Origin: Bryobacterales bacterium
GTDB lineage: Bacteria; Acidobacteriota; Terriglobia; Bryobacterales; Bryobacteraceae
Direction of reading: 5' to 3'
Length of the DNA stretch: 44,110 nt
NCBI GenBank assembly: GCA_019261985.1
Contig: JAFAQY010000051.1
Location: forward strand, 1-44,110
Below the pieces are notes generated by a model that was not told the DNA's origin, did not search any database, and saw only the letters and a list, made by a program, of their open reading frames with translations. A program made the translations under genes and the position numbers. Below are positions 8,729-16,764 of this stretch, one piece after another (position 1 is the stretch's first letter; each line of letters opens with the position of its first letter).

Positions 8729-10171
8729 ATGCTGCCATGCCTTACACGTCGGGCCATGCTAAATCGCATCATCGCAAGCACTGCGGCGATACCGATGTTA
8801 CGCCGGGGAGCGTTCGCCGAACCCACTCCTCTCGCGCTCGGCCTCGCTCGATCCCTCGATCGAATCAAGTTCGGCGACCTGTCGCCGACGTCGATCAAGC
8901 ACGCCAAGATGATCCTCGCCAGCACGCTGGCAAGCGCGGCGCCAGGTTCCCTGATCGGCTCGGCGCGGATTGTGCGGGATCTTGCGAAGGAGCAGGGCGG
9001 GCGTGCGGAAGCGCCGATTTGGTTCGACGGGACGAAGCTGCCCGCCACTGAGGCCGCGCGCGTTAACGCTATGTTCAGCGATGCCGCCGCGTCGGATGAT
9101 AGCGATCTTCGCAATGTCGCTCACACGGGAACGAGCCTCACGGCGGTAGGGCTGGCGCTTGGAGAGCGCACCGGCGCCACGGGCCGCGATTTGCTGTCGG
9201 CAATTGTTGCCGGTTACGAGGCTGCGGGACGGGTGGGGGACGCGCTCAGCGGCGGACGATCGGGTTTTCACGCTTCCGTTATCGTGGCCTTTGGCGGAAC
9301 CGTCGCGGCCGCGAAGCTTTTGAAGCTTACCGGAGAGCAGATGGCGCAGGCGATTTCGATGACGGCAACGACGATGGGCGGCCTGGCGATCGGCACCAAC
9401 AGTTGGGCGCGCGAGTATCACGCCGGGAACGCGGCCTTATGCGCGGTGAATGCAGCGCAAGCGGCAGGGCGCGGATACACGGTGAACGAAGACATGCTGG
9501 AAGATCGAGGTGGCTTTCTAGCGGTCTTCGGAGGAAGCGACTTCGACGCAAAGAACTTCACGCGCGAAGCCGCCAAGACGTACGACATTGAAAAATACCT
9601 CGCAATAAAGCTTGTGCCGGGCGCGCATGCGTTTCAGTCATCGGCGGAGGCAGCTGTTAGTGCGGCTCGAAAGGCAAGCGTGTCGCCGGACGAAGTGGCC
9701 AAGATTCTGATCTCCGGCCCCCAGAGTCGAACCGTGAGCGGCAATCAGCGTCCGCCTAAGGACATGGTCGAAGCCATTCACAGCCTCGCGTATTTCATCG
9801 CCTCTGCCGTCGCTGACAAGGACTTCTCATGGGTTCACGCCACACCGGAGAAGATACATCGGCCCATGGTCGCTCGGCTGATGAGCGTCGTGGAGCCTGA
9901 CCCGATGCCGCCGTCTATCCACTACGACTGGACCTGGGGCGGCACGGTGACGGTCGTCACGAAATCCGGCGCGCGCTACACGAGTACCGTGGACGCGCCG
10001 AGAGGGTCGGGACCGCGTGGAATCGAGTGGAGCGATGTCGACGCGAAGTATCGCGCCTTGCTTCCCGAATCGGGCCTGCCGGTGAAACGCACGGAAGAAG
10101 TCCTGGATCACATTCACGGTTTTGATCAAGTGAAAAGCGTCGCGGAGTTTACACGTCTGCTGCGCTCGTAA
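8729..10171 (+). CDS. MmgE/PrpD family protein, second divergent paralogue
   Basis: 480 aa from the ATG at 8729, which has GAGGAGC about 8 nt upstream. The frame is open to 8618, but that would overlap the divergent gene. Family features: DDSDLRNVAHTGTSLTAVGL, GYEAAGRVGDAL, GFHASVIVAFGGTVAAAKLL, MGGLAIGTNSWAREYHAGNA, and KLVPGAHAFQSSAEAA. The N-terminus TRRAMLNRIIASTAAI has a twin-arginine-like pair and ends near AFAEP. The paired divergent arrangement suggests shared regulation from the 97-bp gap and related substrates (inference). The protein is quite different in sequence from its neighbour, so this is not a recent duplication. Confidence 0.88.
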   Translation: MLPCLTRRAMLNRIIASTAAIPMLRRGAFAEPTPLALGLARSLDRIKFGDLSPTSIKHAKMILASTLASAAPGSLIGSARIVRDLAKEQGGRAEAPIWFDGTKLPATEAARVNAMFSDAAASDDSDLRNVAHTGTSLTAVGLALGERTGATGRDLLSAIVAGYEAAGRVGDALSGGRSGFHASVIVAFGGTVAAAKLLKLTGEQMAQAISMTATTMGGLAIGTNSWAREYHAGNAALCAVNAAQAAGRGYTVNEDMLEDRGGFLAVFGGSDFDAKNFTREAAKTYDIEKYLAIKLVPGAHAFQSSAEAAVSAARKASVSPDEVAKILISGPQSRTVSGNQRPPKDMVEAIHSLAYFIASAVADKDFSWVHATPEKIHRPMVARLMSVVEPDPMPPSIHYDWTWGGTVTVVTKSGARYTSTVDAPRGSGPRGIEWSDVDAKYRALLPESGLPVKRTEEVLDHIHGFDQVKSVAEFTRLLRS

Positions 10172-10195
10172 CTTCACGATCCGCAATTGCAGAGC

Positions 10196-11524
10196 TTAAG
10201 GCCTGGCCGGGCCTCTCAACGTAAAGGTCACCGATTGTGTCAGCGTGCGGCTTTTGGCGGTAATTTTCACGCTTGCCTCGCCTGTGAACTGGCTGGGGGC
10301 CCTGTACAAGCCGTAGATTGGATCGATTTCACCCGGCCCTTCCAAGGACCAGACGACTGCCGGCGGTGGATCGCCGTTTACCTTGAATTGAAAGGCCTCC
10401 GAGGGTTTCAGAATCGTCGGCTTCTTGGTGATCGCTAGGGTGGCTGCAGGGGCAGGGGCGGGTGCAGCGTATGAAACGCGTTTCTCGGGCGCCTTTATCT
10501 TAACCGGCGCTGCGTGCGCGGGGGGAATGTCCGGAACATCCGGTACCGCTGCCGGAACCTGCCGGGCGGCAACGGGGAGATCCGGCGCGGCAGCGAAAGC
10601 ATCCGCCGCGCGAACAGGGGGACTCGGCTTTGAAACAGCCGCCGCTAATTCTGCGATTTGAGCCGTCAGCGGCTGTAAATTGACGGTGGCAGCCTGTCGC
10701 GGGATGTGCCGGACAGACCAAACCATTAAGATGTTTGCGGCCAAGGATAGTAGAAGCAACGTGATGATGGTCGCGTCCAGCCAAAACCGATCTCTGGAGC
10801 GCAGACTTGCCAGCATGCTCGCGGCTTTGCCTGCCCGAAGCGAGCCTTCCAAATTCTTTAGCCGGGCTAGCGGAGATTTTAACAGCGCTACCGCGCGTGG
10901 AAACAGCGCTGCTGCAGGTGCTAGCCGCGCTAATGCGGGTTTCGATGTTAAGCGCGGAGTGGGGAGCTCCGCTTCCAGTTTGATTTGGTGAATTTCGGTC
11001 CACTGCTCGCCTTTACGCATGAGCACGCGCACTGATGCTTCCGCGTCCGATACGGGAACAATCACAAAACAGCAACGAACCGCCGACATTGCAGAATGCT
11101 CTTCTCCGCTCGCAGGGAGCAGTTCAAGGCCGCGGCCGGATAACCTTTCCTGGCCGGGGATGGCAATTCGATACATTCCGACGATACCGAGAGATCGTTT
11201 CCGCTGAGCTTCCGCAAGCACGGGCTGAACCGACATAATGCCCGCGAGCAACATCGGTAGCGAGTGTGCGGAGCGGTATTCGCTCCCTAGCCGGACGGCT
11301 GCTTCTATCAGCAAATCGTCGCCCTGAGGTTCGGGCCCGAGTAGTAGACCAATATCGCCGGTAGCCGCGAAGGGGGAGTTCGCATTTGTTTGGCCGCAGA
11401 TCTGCCGCAGCAGCGATCTCGAGATGACCACTAAACCCGCCGCCGCTCCATCTCCGAGGATAAGAGTGGCGGCCCCGCTTAGCGGGTCGCGAGACGGACC
11501 GGCACTGGCTGTTTGAGGTTGCAT
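10196..11524 (-). CDS. Membrane protein with degenerate MPN/JAB-like N-terminal domain and C-terminal Ig-like domain
   Basis: 442 aa from the ATG at 11524, preceded by AGGTGG; the frame extends to 11716, but that would overlap the cytochrome gene. Residues about 25-170 look like the MPN/JAB fold (DIGLLLGP, then GIVGMYRIAIPGQERLSGRG, then CCFVIVPVSDAEASV). The metal-binding histidines expected in a JAMM protease are absent. One transmembrane helix lies at about 248-271 (ATIITLLLLSLAANILMVW), followed by a Pro/Ala-rich linker (about 275-370) and a terminal Ig-like strand region (SEAFQFKVNGDPPPAVVWSL). So the N-domain is probably cytoplasmic and the tail periplasmic. Function unknown; the MPN reading is by eye and should be tested. 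Confidence 0.65.
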   Translation of the reverse strand: MQPQTASAGPSRDPLSGAATLILGDGAAAGLVVISRSLLRQICGQTNANSPFAATGDIGLLLGPEPQGDDLLIEAAVRLGSEYRSAHSLPMLLAGIMSVQPVLAEAQRKRSLGIVGMYRIAIPGQERLSGRGLELLPASGEEHSAMSAVRCCFVIVPVSDAEASVRVLMRKGEQWTEIHQIKLEAELPTPRLTSKPALARLAPAAALFPRAVALLKSPLARLKNLEGSLRAGKAASMLASLRSRDRFWLDATIITLLLLSLAANILMVWSVRHIPRQAATVNLQPLTAQIAELAAAVSKPSPPVRAADAFAAAPDLPVAARQVPAAVPDVPDIPPAHAAPVKIKAPEKRVSYAAPAPAPAATLAITKKPTILKPSEAFQFKVNGDPPPAVVWSLEGPGEIDPIYGLYRAPSQFTGEASVKITAKSRTLTQSVTFTLRGPARP

Positions 11525-11609
11525 GATACCACCTGTGCCTTGAAACCGACCTAAACAGTATAATCCCGGATTTGGCGTCGTTGTAAAGCCCGGCTGTATA
11601 CTTGCGTTC

Positions 11610-12131
11610 ATGCTCAACACGCGCAACCTTTCATGTGTGCCTTTCGTACTTGCCGTTGCATTGGCCGCACCGGCAGCCAAAGGACAGGACCAGCAAACGC
11701 CCAGCGCTTCCGACATTGCCGATGGGATGCGGCTGTATGAGCAAAAGGGCGCATGCCAGGCGTGTCATGGATGGGCCGGTGACGGTCACAAGAGCGACAG
11801 CCAGATGCCCGATGGCGCTAACCTGCGCGAGACCAAGCTCAACCGCGCGGGTTTGGTGACGACCATCAAGTGCGGACGGCTGAATTCGCAAATGCCCGCC
11901 TTCGACAAGTTCGCATACAGCGACGGGCGATGCTACGGCAAGAAGCAAGCCGATCTGAAGGCGTACCCGATCCGGATGCCCGATCCCGCCGCCACTTTGC
12001 AGCCACGAGAGATCGATTTAATTGTCGACTTTCTCATGGCGAAGGTAGTCGGAAAGGGTCCTATGGATCACGCCAAGTGCGTCGACTTCTGGGGCTCGGA
12101 AGCGGACGCTTGTAAGGAGTTTTCGAAATAG
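11610..12131 (+). CDS. Secreted c-type cytochrome, likely partner of the PQQ dehydrogenase
   Basis: 173 aa. A signal peptide (about 1-25, FVLAVALAAPAAKG) precedes a single haem-binding motif C49-Q-A-C52-H53 (GACQACHGWAGDGH), with M95 in NSQMPAF as the probable distal haem ligand. Length and layout fit a class I periplasmic monohaem cytochrome that accepts electrons from a quinoprotein alcohol dehydrogenase. It is convergent with the PQQ dehydrogenase gene (9 bp between stops), so the two are adjacent but not cotranscribed. A TATAAT lies at 11559-11564, about 45 bp before the ATG, as a possible -10; the only TTGAAA is too close to be ideal. Confidence 0.88.
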   Translation: MLNTRNLSCVPFVLAVALAAPAAKGQDQQTPSASDIADGMRLYEQKGACQACHGWAGDGHKSDSQMPDGANLRETKLNRAGLVTTIKCGRLNSQMPAFDKFAYSDGRCYGKKQADLKAYPIRMPDPAATLQPREIDLIVDFLMAKVVGKGPMDHAKCVDFWGSEADACKEFSK

Positions 12132-12140
12132 CTCGGCGCA

Positions 12141-13919
12141 TTAATTCAACGCAAACACAAACAGGTAGCTGGAGTCCTGCAGGTTGTCGAATTTTACAGG
12201 GTGCAGGTGCCGGCCGCTGGCTTGGACCGCAAGGTACTGTTTGGTCCCGATCGTATACGTTACCGGAGCGCCTTTCAGCGCCGTGCCGACGTTAAAGCGC
12301 CAAAGCTCTTCAAGCGTCTCGTCGTTGTAAGCCACCACCCACCCATCCTGAAGCGCGGTGAATACCAAGCCACCGGCGGTGGCGGTCGCGCCTGAGCGGA
12401 TTTCTATATCGGTAATGGCCTTGGCAATTACCTTATGGTTGATTGTGTCGAAAGCCGTGACCGAACCGTAGTAAAGATCGCTGTTATAGGTCCGCTTTTC
12501 GCTGTTCTTCTGATCGATGCCGCCTTCGGGTGATTTGAAAGCCACTGCCGCGCCGTTTTGCGAAAAACAGCCTTCAATTCCTACTCCGTAAGCGATGTGC
12601 TTAACGGGGTTGTACGCAGAGGGTTGGTGGGCGATGCCGCCGTGCCAGGTTGGGCACGTCCGCTTTTCGGGGTCGCCGCGCAGCGCCCGCGCAGCTGGAT
12701 TGTACGTTTGAACATCGAGCTTAGAGTTGTACTCCGCCGGCTTTCCTGTTTCCGGATCCAAACCCTTGGTCCAGTTCAGATCGTTTACGTATTGGGCGCC
12801 CTTGATGAACCTTCCGTTCGTACGGTCCAGCGAGTAGAAGAAGCCATTGCGCCCGAAATGGCTGACGACCTTTCGAGGCTGGCCGTTGATGATCGTGTCA
12901 TACAGCATGTGGACGCCGACCTCGTCGTAGTCCCAGGAATCGTTCGGCGTGTATTGGAAATACCATGCGAGCTTGCCGGTATCGATATTAACGGCGACTG
13001 CGGAATCGGTGTAAAGGTTATCGCCCGGGCGCGACTGGGGATCATATTGAGGAACCGGATTGCCCGTGCCCCAAATTGTGAGTCTGGTTGAAGGGTCGTA
13101 GGAGCCGGTCTGCCAGATGCCGCCGCCGCCGGTTTTCCATGCGTTGTTCTTGTCCTTCCATGTTTCGCTGCCAGGATCGCCCGGCTTCGGGACCACGTAC
13201 CATCGCCACAGCTCCTTGCCTGTTCTCGCATCCAGGGCCGCGATCCAGCCGCGCGTTCCGGCATCACCCGCGCCGTTCGCGATCAGGACCCTATCTTCGG
13301 CGGTGATCGGCGCGGTAACGAATTTCTCCTTGTTGCCGAACTCATTCGTGGCCGCGATCATCTTGTCCCACACGATTTCGCCGGTGTCGCGCTTCATGGC
13401 GATCACGCGGCCATCCGGAAGATTGGCGATCACCAGGTCTTCCCATAGCGCGACACCGCGCGTTCGCGGAGCATTACCCTGATGTTTTACTCCGGGGTCC
13501 GTGACCCAGACGAACTGGCCTCGATTCGGATCGCGCGCGTCGATTTTGTAGACCGTTCCCCAGCCGTCGGAGGTGTACATGAAACCGTTGTCAATCAGGG
13601 GATTCAGTTCATTTTCCGGGCCGTTCTGCCCAACATCCTGCATCCCGCCGAGCGCGAGCGCCCACACCATCCGGAGATTTTTCACGTTTTCCCGGTTGAT
13701 CTGAGCGAGCTTTGAGTAACGGGTCGATCCGTAATCGCCGTTCATCATGAGCCAGTTTTGCGGCTCATTCTGCGAGTTCAGCAACCGGTCCTTATTGACC
13801 GTCATGGTGTATTGTCCAAACGCACGCTTCGCAAACGGCGCAACCACGAGCACGACCACAACTCCCGCGGCGATCGACGCCATTCTCAGACGTAGCCGGA
13901 CACTATGTAGCATGGTCAT
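12141..13919 (-). CDS. PQQ-dependent methanol/ethanol-type alcohol dehydrogenase with DYD motif
   Basis: 592 aa, secreted eight-bladed quinoprotein that would oxidise alcohols in the periplasm and pass electrons to cytochrome c. The leader is about residues 1-36 (VVVLVVAPFAKRAFGQ). Trp-docking-type repeats recur (GKELWRWY, GSVTAFDTINHK). The catalytic segment reads W329-D330-Y331-D332. The second Asp, two residues after the catalytic Asp, is the hallmark of lanthanide-using XoxF/PedH enzymes. At the position of the usual metal Glu there is Asp (NGAGDAGTRGW, D219), and the metal Asn appears in WGTGNP (N287). No vicinal Cys pair is visible. The start may be the second ATG (13913), where AGGAGG is 8 nt upstream; at 13919 the spacing is only 2 nt. 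Confidence 0.9.
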   Translation of the reverse strand: MTMLHSVRLRLRMASIAAGVVVVLVVAPFAKRAFGQYTMTVNKDRLLNSQNEPQNWLMMNGDYGSTRYSKLAQINRENVKNLRMVWALALGGMQDVGQNGPENELNPLIDNGFMYTSDGWGTVYKIDARDPNRGQFVWVTDPGVKHQGNAPRTRGVALWEDLVIANLPDGRVIAMKRDTGEIVWDKMIAATNEFGNKEKFVTAPITAEDRVLIANGAGDAGTRGWIAALDARTGKELWRWYVVPKPGDPGSETWKDKNNAWKTGGGGIWQTGSYDPSTRLTIWGTGNPVPQYDPQSRPGDNLYTDSAVAVNIDTGKLAWYFQYTPNDSWDYDEVGVHMLYDTIINGQPRKVVSHFGRNGFFYSLDRTNGRFIKGAQYVNDLNWTKGLDPETGKPAEYNSKLDVQTYNPAARALRGDPEKRTCPTWHGGIAHQPSAYNPVKHIAYGVGIEGCFSQNGAAVAFKSPEGGIDQKNSEKRTYNSDLYYGSVTAFDTINHKVIAKAITDIEIRSGATATAGGLVFTALQDGWVVAYNDETLEELWRFNVGTALKGAPVTYTIGTKQYLAVQASGRHLHPVKFDNLQDSSYLFVFALN

Positions 13920-13986
13920 CTCCTCCTGAAGAGCATAGGAATTTCAACCGGACTGGTCAAGGGGAATGTCTTGTTAGGGCGCATCA

Positions 13987-14967
13987 TTACGCGGTCACAA
14001 CAGGAGTGGACACGGGCCGTCGAGCTCTTGCCAGCCGCGGACGCAGGACCCGGTTCCACCACATAATCGCGCCAGTGACGAACATTACGGCCGGCGCGAG
14101 CCCGAATAGCGCCCAAACCGCCTTTGTCGTCTGGTCGCAAACACCAGGACCGTGGCAGGGAATGCCGATCCCCTGAATGCGCCCGAAGTGCAAATAAGCG
14201 AGCCAATAAATCACGCCGTCGACAATCCGAAAGCCGGCGTTCGCGCGGGTTACCGGCTCGATTTTGTCGGCGAGGTCCTGAATCGTCTCGGGGATGCAGA
14301 GATAGATTCCACTCAGGCCGAAGATCACGGTAAACCCGAGGCTCCAAAAGCCGACCATGCTGTGCAAGTGCCAGTTGAAGCGTTTCCATCCCACGCCGCA
14401 ATGGAGTGTCAGGCTGCGGCGCCATGTCTTAATGCCCGGCCACCAGACGACTAAACCGGTGATCGCGAGTACCAGCAACGCGACTGCGCCGATTCCGTTC
14501 ACCTTCCTGCCCGCGGATCCTGCAAGCAAATCGTCATGGAGCTCGAGCAGCTTTGACACGAGCCAGATGCCGGTTGGGACCGAGTCGCCGAGATCGGCGC
14601 CGGTCCGTGGATCGAACAGTCGTTTCTTAACCTCGCGGCCGCGGCGAAGCCAAACATCGACCGCCTGGTCGAGATCTCGCGCGCGGTTGATTCTTACCAG
14701 CAGGTATGCCGGATATAAATTTCCGGCGATCTCCTTGAGCTTGTCGTCGGTTAGTCTAGGCGCGGGGCTCTTCGAGACAATCGGTTCCGGCGTTGCCATT
14801 CTGAAGAGCTCGTTGCGATAGACCAGCACGCTGCCGGTCACGCTCATCATTAGGACATAGAGTCCGAGAATAATGCCGCTCCACAAGTGTGCCTGAAAAA
14901 GCGCTCTTCGGAGCCAGATTTTCTGTGGCTGCCGAAGCCAGCGCTGTGTTAACCCACCAGAATGCAT
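13987..14967 (-). CDS. PepSY-associated transmembrane helix protein
   Basis: 326 aa inner-membrane protein. The first helix (about 28-50, HLWSGIILGLYVLMMSVTGSVLVYR) carries the typical PepSY_TM signature and is followed by a periplasmic PepSY-like section (LTDDKLKEIAGNLYPAYLL...RTGADLGDSVP). Further helices are AVALLVLAITGLVVWWPG, MVGFWSLGFTVIFGLSGIYL and LFGLAPAVMFVTGAIMWW, and there are conserved His residues (LHSMVGFW, LHDDLLAG). The family often accompanies siderophore/TonB systems or ferric reductases. Here it stands upstream of, and 67 bp from, the PQQ dehydrogenase on the same strand, so it could be cotranscribed and aid metal or cofactor supply (inference). Confidence 0.85.
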   Translation of the reverse strand: MHSGGLTQRWLRQPQKIWLRRALFQAHLWSGIILGLYVLMMSVTGSVLVYRNELFRMATPEPIVSKSPAPRLTDDKLKEIAGNLYPAYLLVRINRARDLDQAVDVWLRRGREVKKRLFDPRTGADLGDSVPTGIWLVSKLLELHDDLLAGSAGRKVNGIGAVALLVLAITGLVVWWPGIKTWRRSLTLHCGVGWKRFNWHLHSMVGFWSLGFTVIFGLSGIYLCIPETIQDLADKIEPVTRANAGFRIVDGVIYWLAYLHFGRIQGIGIPCHGPGVCDQTTKAVWALFGLAPAVMFVTGAIMWWNRVLRPRLARARRPVSTPVVTA

Positions 14968-14988
14968 TTAGATCTCAGCCCTCTACCG

Positions 14989-15051
14989 ACTCCGAACAGC
15001 GCGGTTGGCAACCGCGCGCCGGATGGCATCCCGGATGGCATCCGGCCCCAC
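14989..15051 (-). repeat. Dispersed hairpin repeat, copy 2 (left half only)
   Basis: In reverse orientation, only the left half of the element is present: TGGGGCCGGATGCCATCC, a second GGATGCCATCC, the perfect GCGCGGTT-GCC-AACCGCGC hairpin, and CTGTTCGGAGT. It abuts exactly the truncated third unit of the 75-bp tandem repeat, so it seems to have replaced or cut that unit. Confidence 0.8.
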
Positions 15052-15239
15052 TCGGCGCATATGTAATCCAGCAACTCGGTATTCAAAACTCGTTTCCTCA
15101 CCAGATGCGGGAGGTCCTTCTGGTTCTCCGCGCAGATATACTCCAGCAGCTGGGTATTCAGAACTCATTTTCCTACCAGATGCGGGAGGTCCTTCTCGTT
15201 CTCCGCGCAGATATAATCCAGCAACTCGGTATTCAGAAC
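15052..15239 (-). repeat. 75-bp in-frame tandem repeat at the 3' end of the third paralogue
   Basis: Units lie at 15165-15239 (end of the gene, including its TGA), 15090-15164, and a truncated one at 15052-15089. The period is exactly 75 bp (25 codons), so the reading frame is kept past the stop. Unit 1 ends AAATGA, and unit 2 has AAACGA at the same place, so the stop codon corresponds to Arg in the second unit. Unit 3 is cut by the hairpin half-element. Confidence 0.85.
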
Positions 15240-15971
15240 AATCACCTGGCTCAGCTTCGTGGTCCACGGCTTGGTGTAGGCCTTGGGATCGTCGACGGTA
15301 ATTTCGATTTCCAGATGCCCGAAATCCGAACGGCGGAATCGCTCGGTCATTTTCGCGGCGTCCGTCATCGGGCTGCCGCCCATATCGAGCCACTGGCCAT
15401 CCCGAAACCCCACCGTTTGCACGACGAGCGTATCTCCATCCCATTGGCCCGATGAATAGCCGCGCCACGAAGGCTGCGGATCGGAAGGCAAGGGCCTTCC
15501 ATCGATATAGATCTGGCGGTAAAACGCATCGTGTTCATTGAGGATTGCCAGTATGCCCGGCGCCTGTACAATTTTGCGATACAGCGGAGTGGTGTGCATT
15601 TCGACGTTGCTGTACGGCAGGCAATGCGTGGAAGGGGCGTCCTTGTCGTTATCGGCCGAGCGCTGCGCATGGACAGCCGCGGCCCACGGCTGAAATGGAA
15701 GTCCGCCCTCAATGCGCGCCCCGATATCCAGGAACTGCCGGTTCAGCGGCAGATCGGCACAGCCGTCGGGAGGACAAGGGACGTTCACCTCGGCGCCCCA
15801 CAATCCCGAGAGATCGGGATGGCCATCAACGGCGCGTGGCGCGGGAGCCGATAGATTCGGCCGGCCATTCGGCAACCGCGGCACTCCAGCCGTCGGGTAG
15901 TTCACCCACTGCGCCCCAAGGGGCACGCAAAGAATGGCTACCATCACGACCGCTCTATTTCCCGACCGCAT
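15165..15971 (-). CDS. Secreted protein of an uncharacterised family, third tandem paralogue
   Basis: 268 aa from the ATG at 15971, preceded by a GAAGGA ribosome site; the frame is open further upstream, but that lies inside the previous gene. Signal peptide MRSGNRAVVMVAILCVPLGA, then QWVNYPTAGVPRLPNG. The conserved core has GYSSGQWDGDTLVVQTVGF, GQWLDMGGSPMTDAAKMTER, FRRSDFGHLEIEITVDDPKA and YTKPWT, and the end is ENEKDLPHLVGK. The family is widespread in acidobacteria and some proteobacteria, but I know no function for it. It overlaps the second paralogue by 17 bp. The last 25 codons are repeated downstream. Confidence 0.8.
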   Translation of the reverse strand: MRSGNRAVVMVAILCVPLGAQWVNYPTAGVPRLPNGRPNLSAPAPRAVDGHPDLSGLWGAEVNVPCPPDGCADLPLNRQFLDIGARIEGGLPFQPWAAAVHAQRSADNDKDAPSTHCLPYSNVEMHTTPLYRKIVQAPGILAILNEHDAFYRQIYIDGRPLPSDPQPSWRGYSSGQWDGDTLVVQTVGFRDGQWLDMGGSPMTDAAKMTERFRRSDFGHLEIEITVDDPKAYTKPWTTKLSQVIVLNTELLDYICAENEKDLPHLVGK

Positions 15972-16764
15972 GAACGGAATCCTTCTCGTTATCGTTGCAA
16001 TAGTAATCGAGTAGTTCGGTGTCCGGCACAAGCATTTGGTGCAGGACGACGGTCCAGGGCTTCGTGTATGCTTTGGGATCGTCGATGGTAACCTCAATCT
16101 CCAAATTGCCGAAATTCACGCGGCGATATTTCTCCGTCATTTTCGCGGCCTCCGTCAGCGGGCTTCCATTGCGGTCTAACCACGTCCCATCGCGCAGACC
16201 GTTGGTTTGCACCACAAGAACGTCGCCCTCCCATTTCCCAATCGAATAACCATTCCACGATGGAGAGGGATCCTCAGGCAGTGAACGCCCGTCCGTGAAG
16301 ATCTGCCGGTAAGTGACGTCGCGTTCGGAAAGCAAAATCGTAAGACCCGGCATCTGGATGATCTTGCGATAAGGAGGATACGTGAGCAGCCGCAGCGCGC
16401 CCGCCGGCTTGCACCATGCGACTGGATCGTCCTTTCCTAAATCCGCCGTCCTCTTCTTAACCAGCTCGGCCGCCCACGGCTGATAAGGGAGGCCGCTGGC
16501 GAGACGCGCGCCGATGTTTCCAAATTCGCGCCCACCGCGATAATCTCCAGCGCATGGCTGGATGGCGTTGGCGGCGCACGGCGCAGGCTCGAGTTGCCAC
16601 ACCCCGGAGAGATCGGGGTGGCCGCCGGCGCGTGGCGCGGGCGCGTTCAGGTTTGGCTTACCATTGGGCAGGCGCGGCGTTCCTGGCGCGGGGTAATTGA
16701 GCCACTGTGCTGTCGCCATTGCGCCGCTCAGCAGAAAGATCGAAATCGTCTGGTGGATGATCAT
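15955..16764 (-). CDS. Secreted protein of an uncharacterised family, second tandem paralogue
   Basis: 269 aa. The ATG at 16764 overlaps the stop of the first paralogue as ATGA, so translation is probably coupled. Signal peptide MIIHQTISIFLLSGAMATA, then QWLNYPAPGTPRLPNG. The core matches its neighbours: GYSIGKWEGDVLVVQTNGLR, GTWLDRNGSPLTEAAKMTEK, YRRVNFGNLEIEVTIDDPKA, and the end NDNEKDSVHAVGK. It has additional Cys residues (PCAANAIQPCAGD) that the third copy partly shares (PCPPDGCAD) and the first lacks. Function unknown. Confidence 0.8.
   Translation of the reverse strand: MIIHQTISIFLLSGAMATAQWLNYPAPGTPRLPNGKPNLNAPAPRAGGHPDLSGVWQLEPAPCAANAIQPCAGDYRGGREFGNIGARLASGLPYQPWAAELVKKRTADLGKDDPVAWCKPAGALRLLTYPPYRKIIQMPGLTILLSERDVTYRQIFTDGRSLPEDPSPSWNGYSIGKWEGDVLVVQTNGLRDGTWLDRNGSPLTEAAKMTEKYRRVNFGNLEIEVTIDDPKAYTKPWTVVLHQMLVPDTELLDYYCNDNEKDSVHAVGK

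Noticed and set aside
10476-11260. Plus-strand short frames antisense to the MPN-like membrane protein
   Set aside because: Low-complexity Ala/Gly/Arg composition and no motif; the minus-strand protein has a clear transmembrane helix and domain layout.
15052-15239. CRISPR-like array
   Set aside because: The repeats are contiguous, have no spacers, and are copies of a coding gene end.
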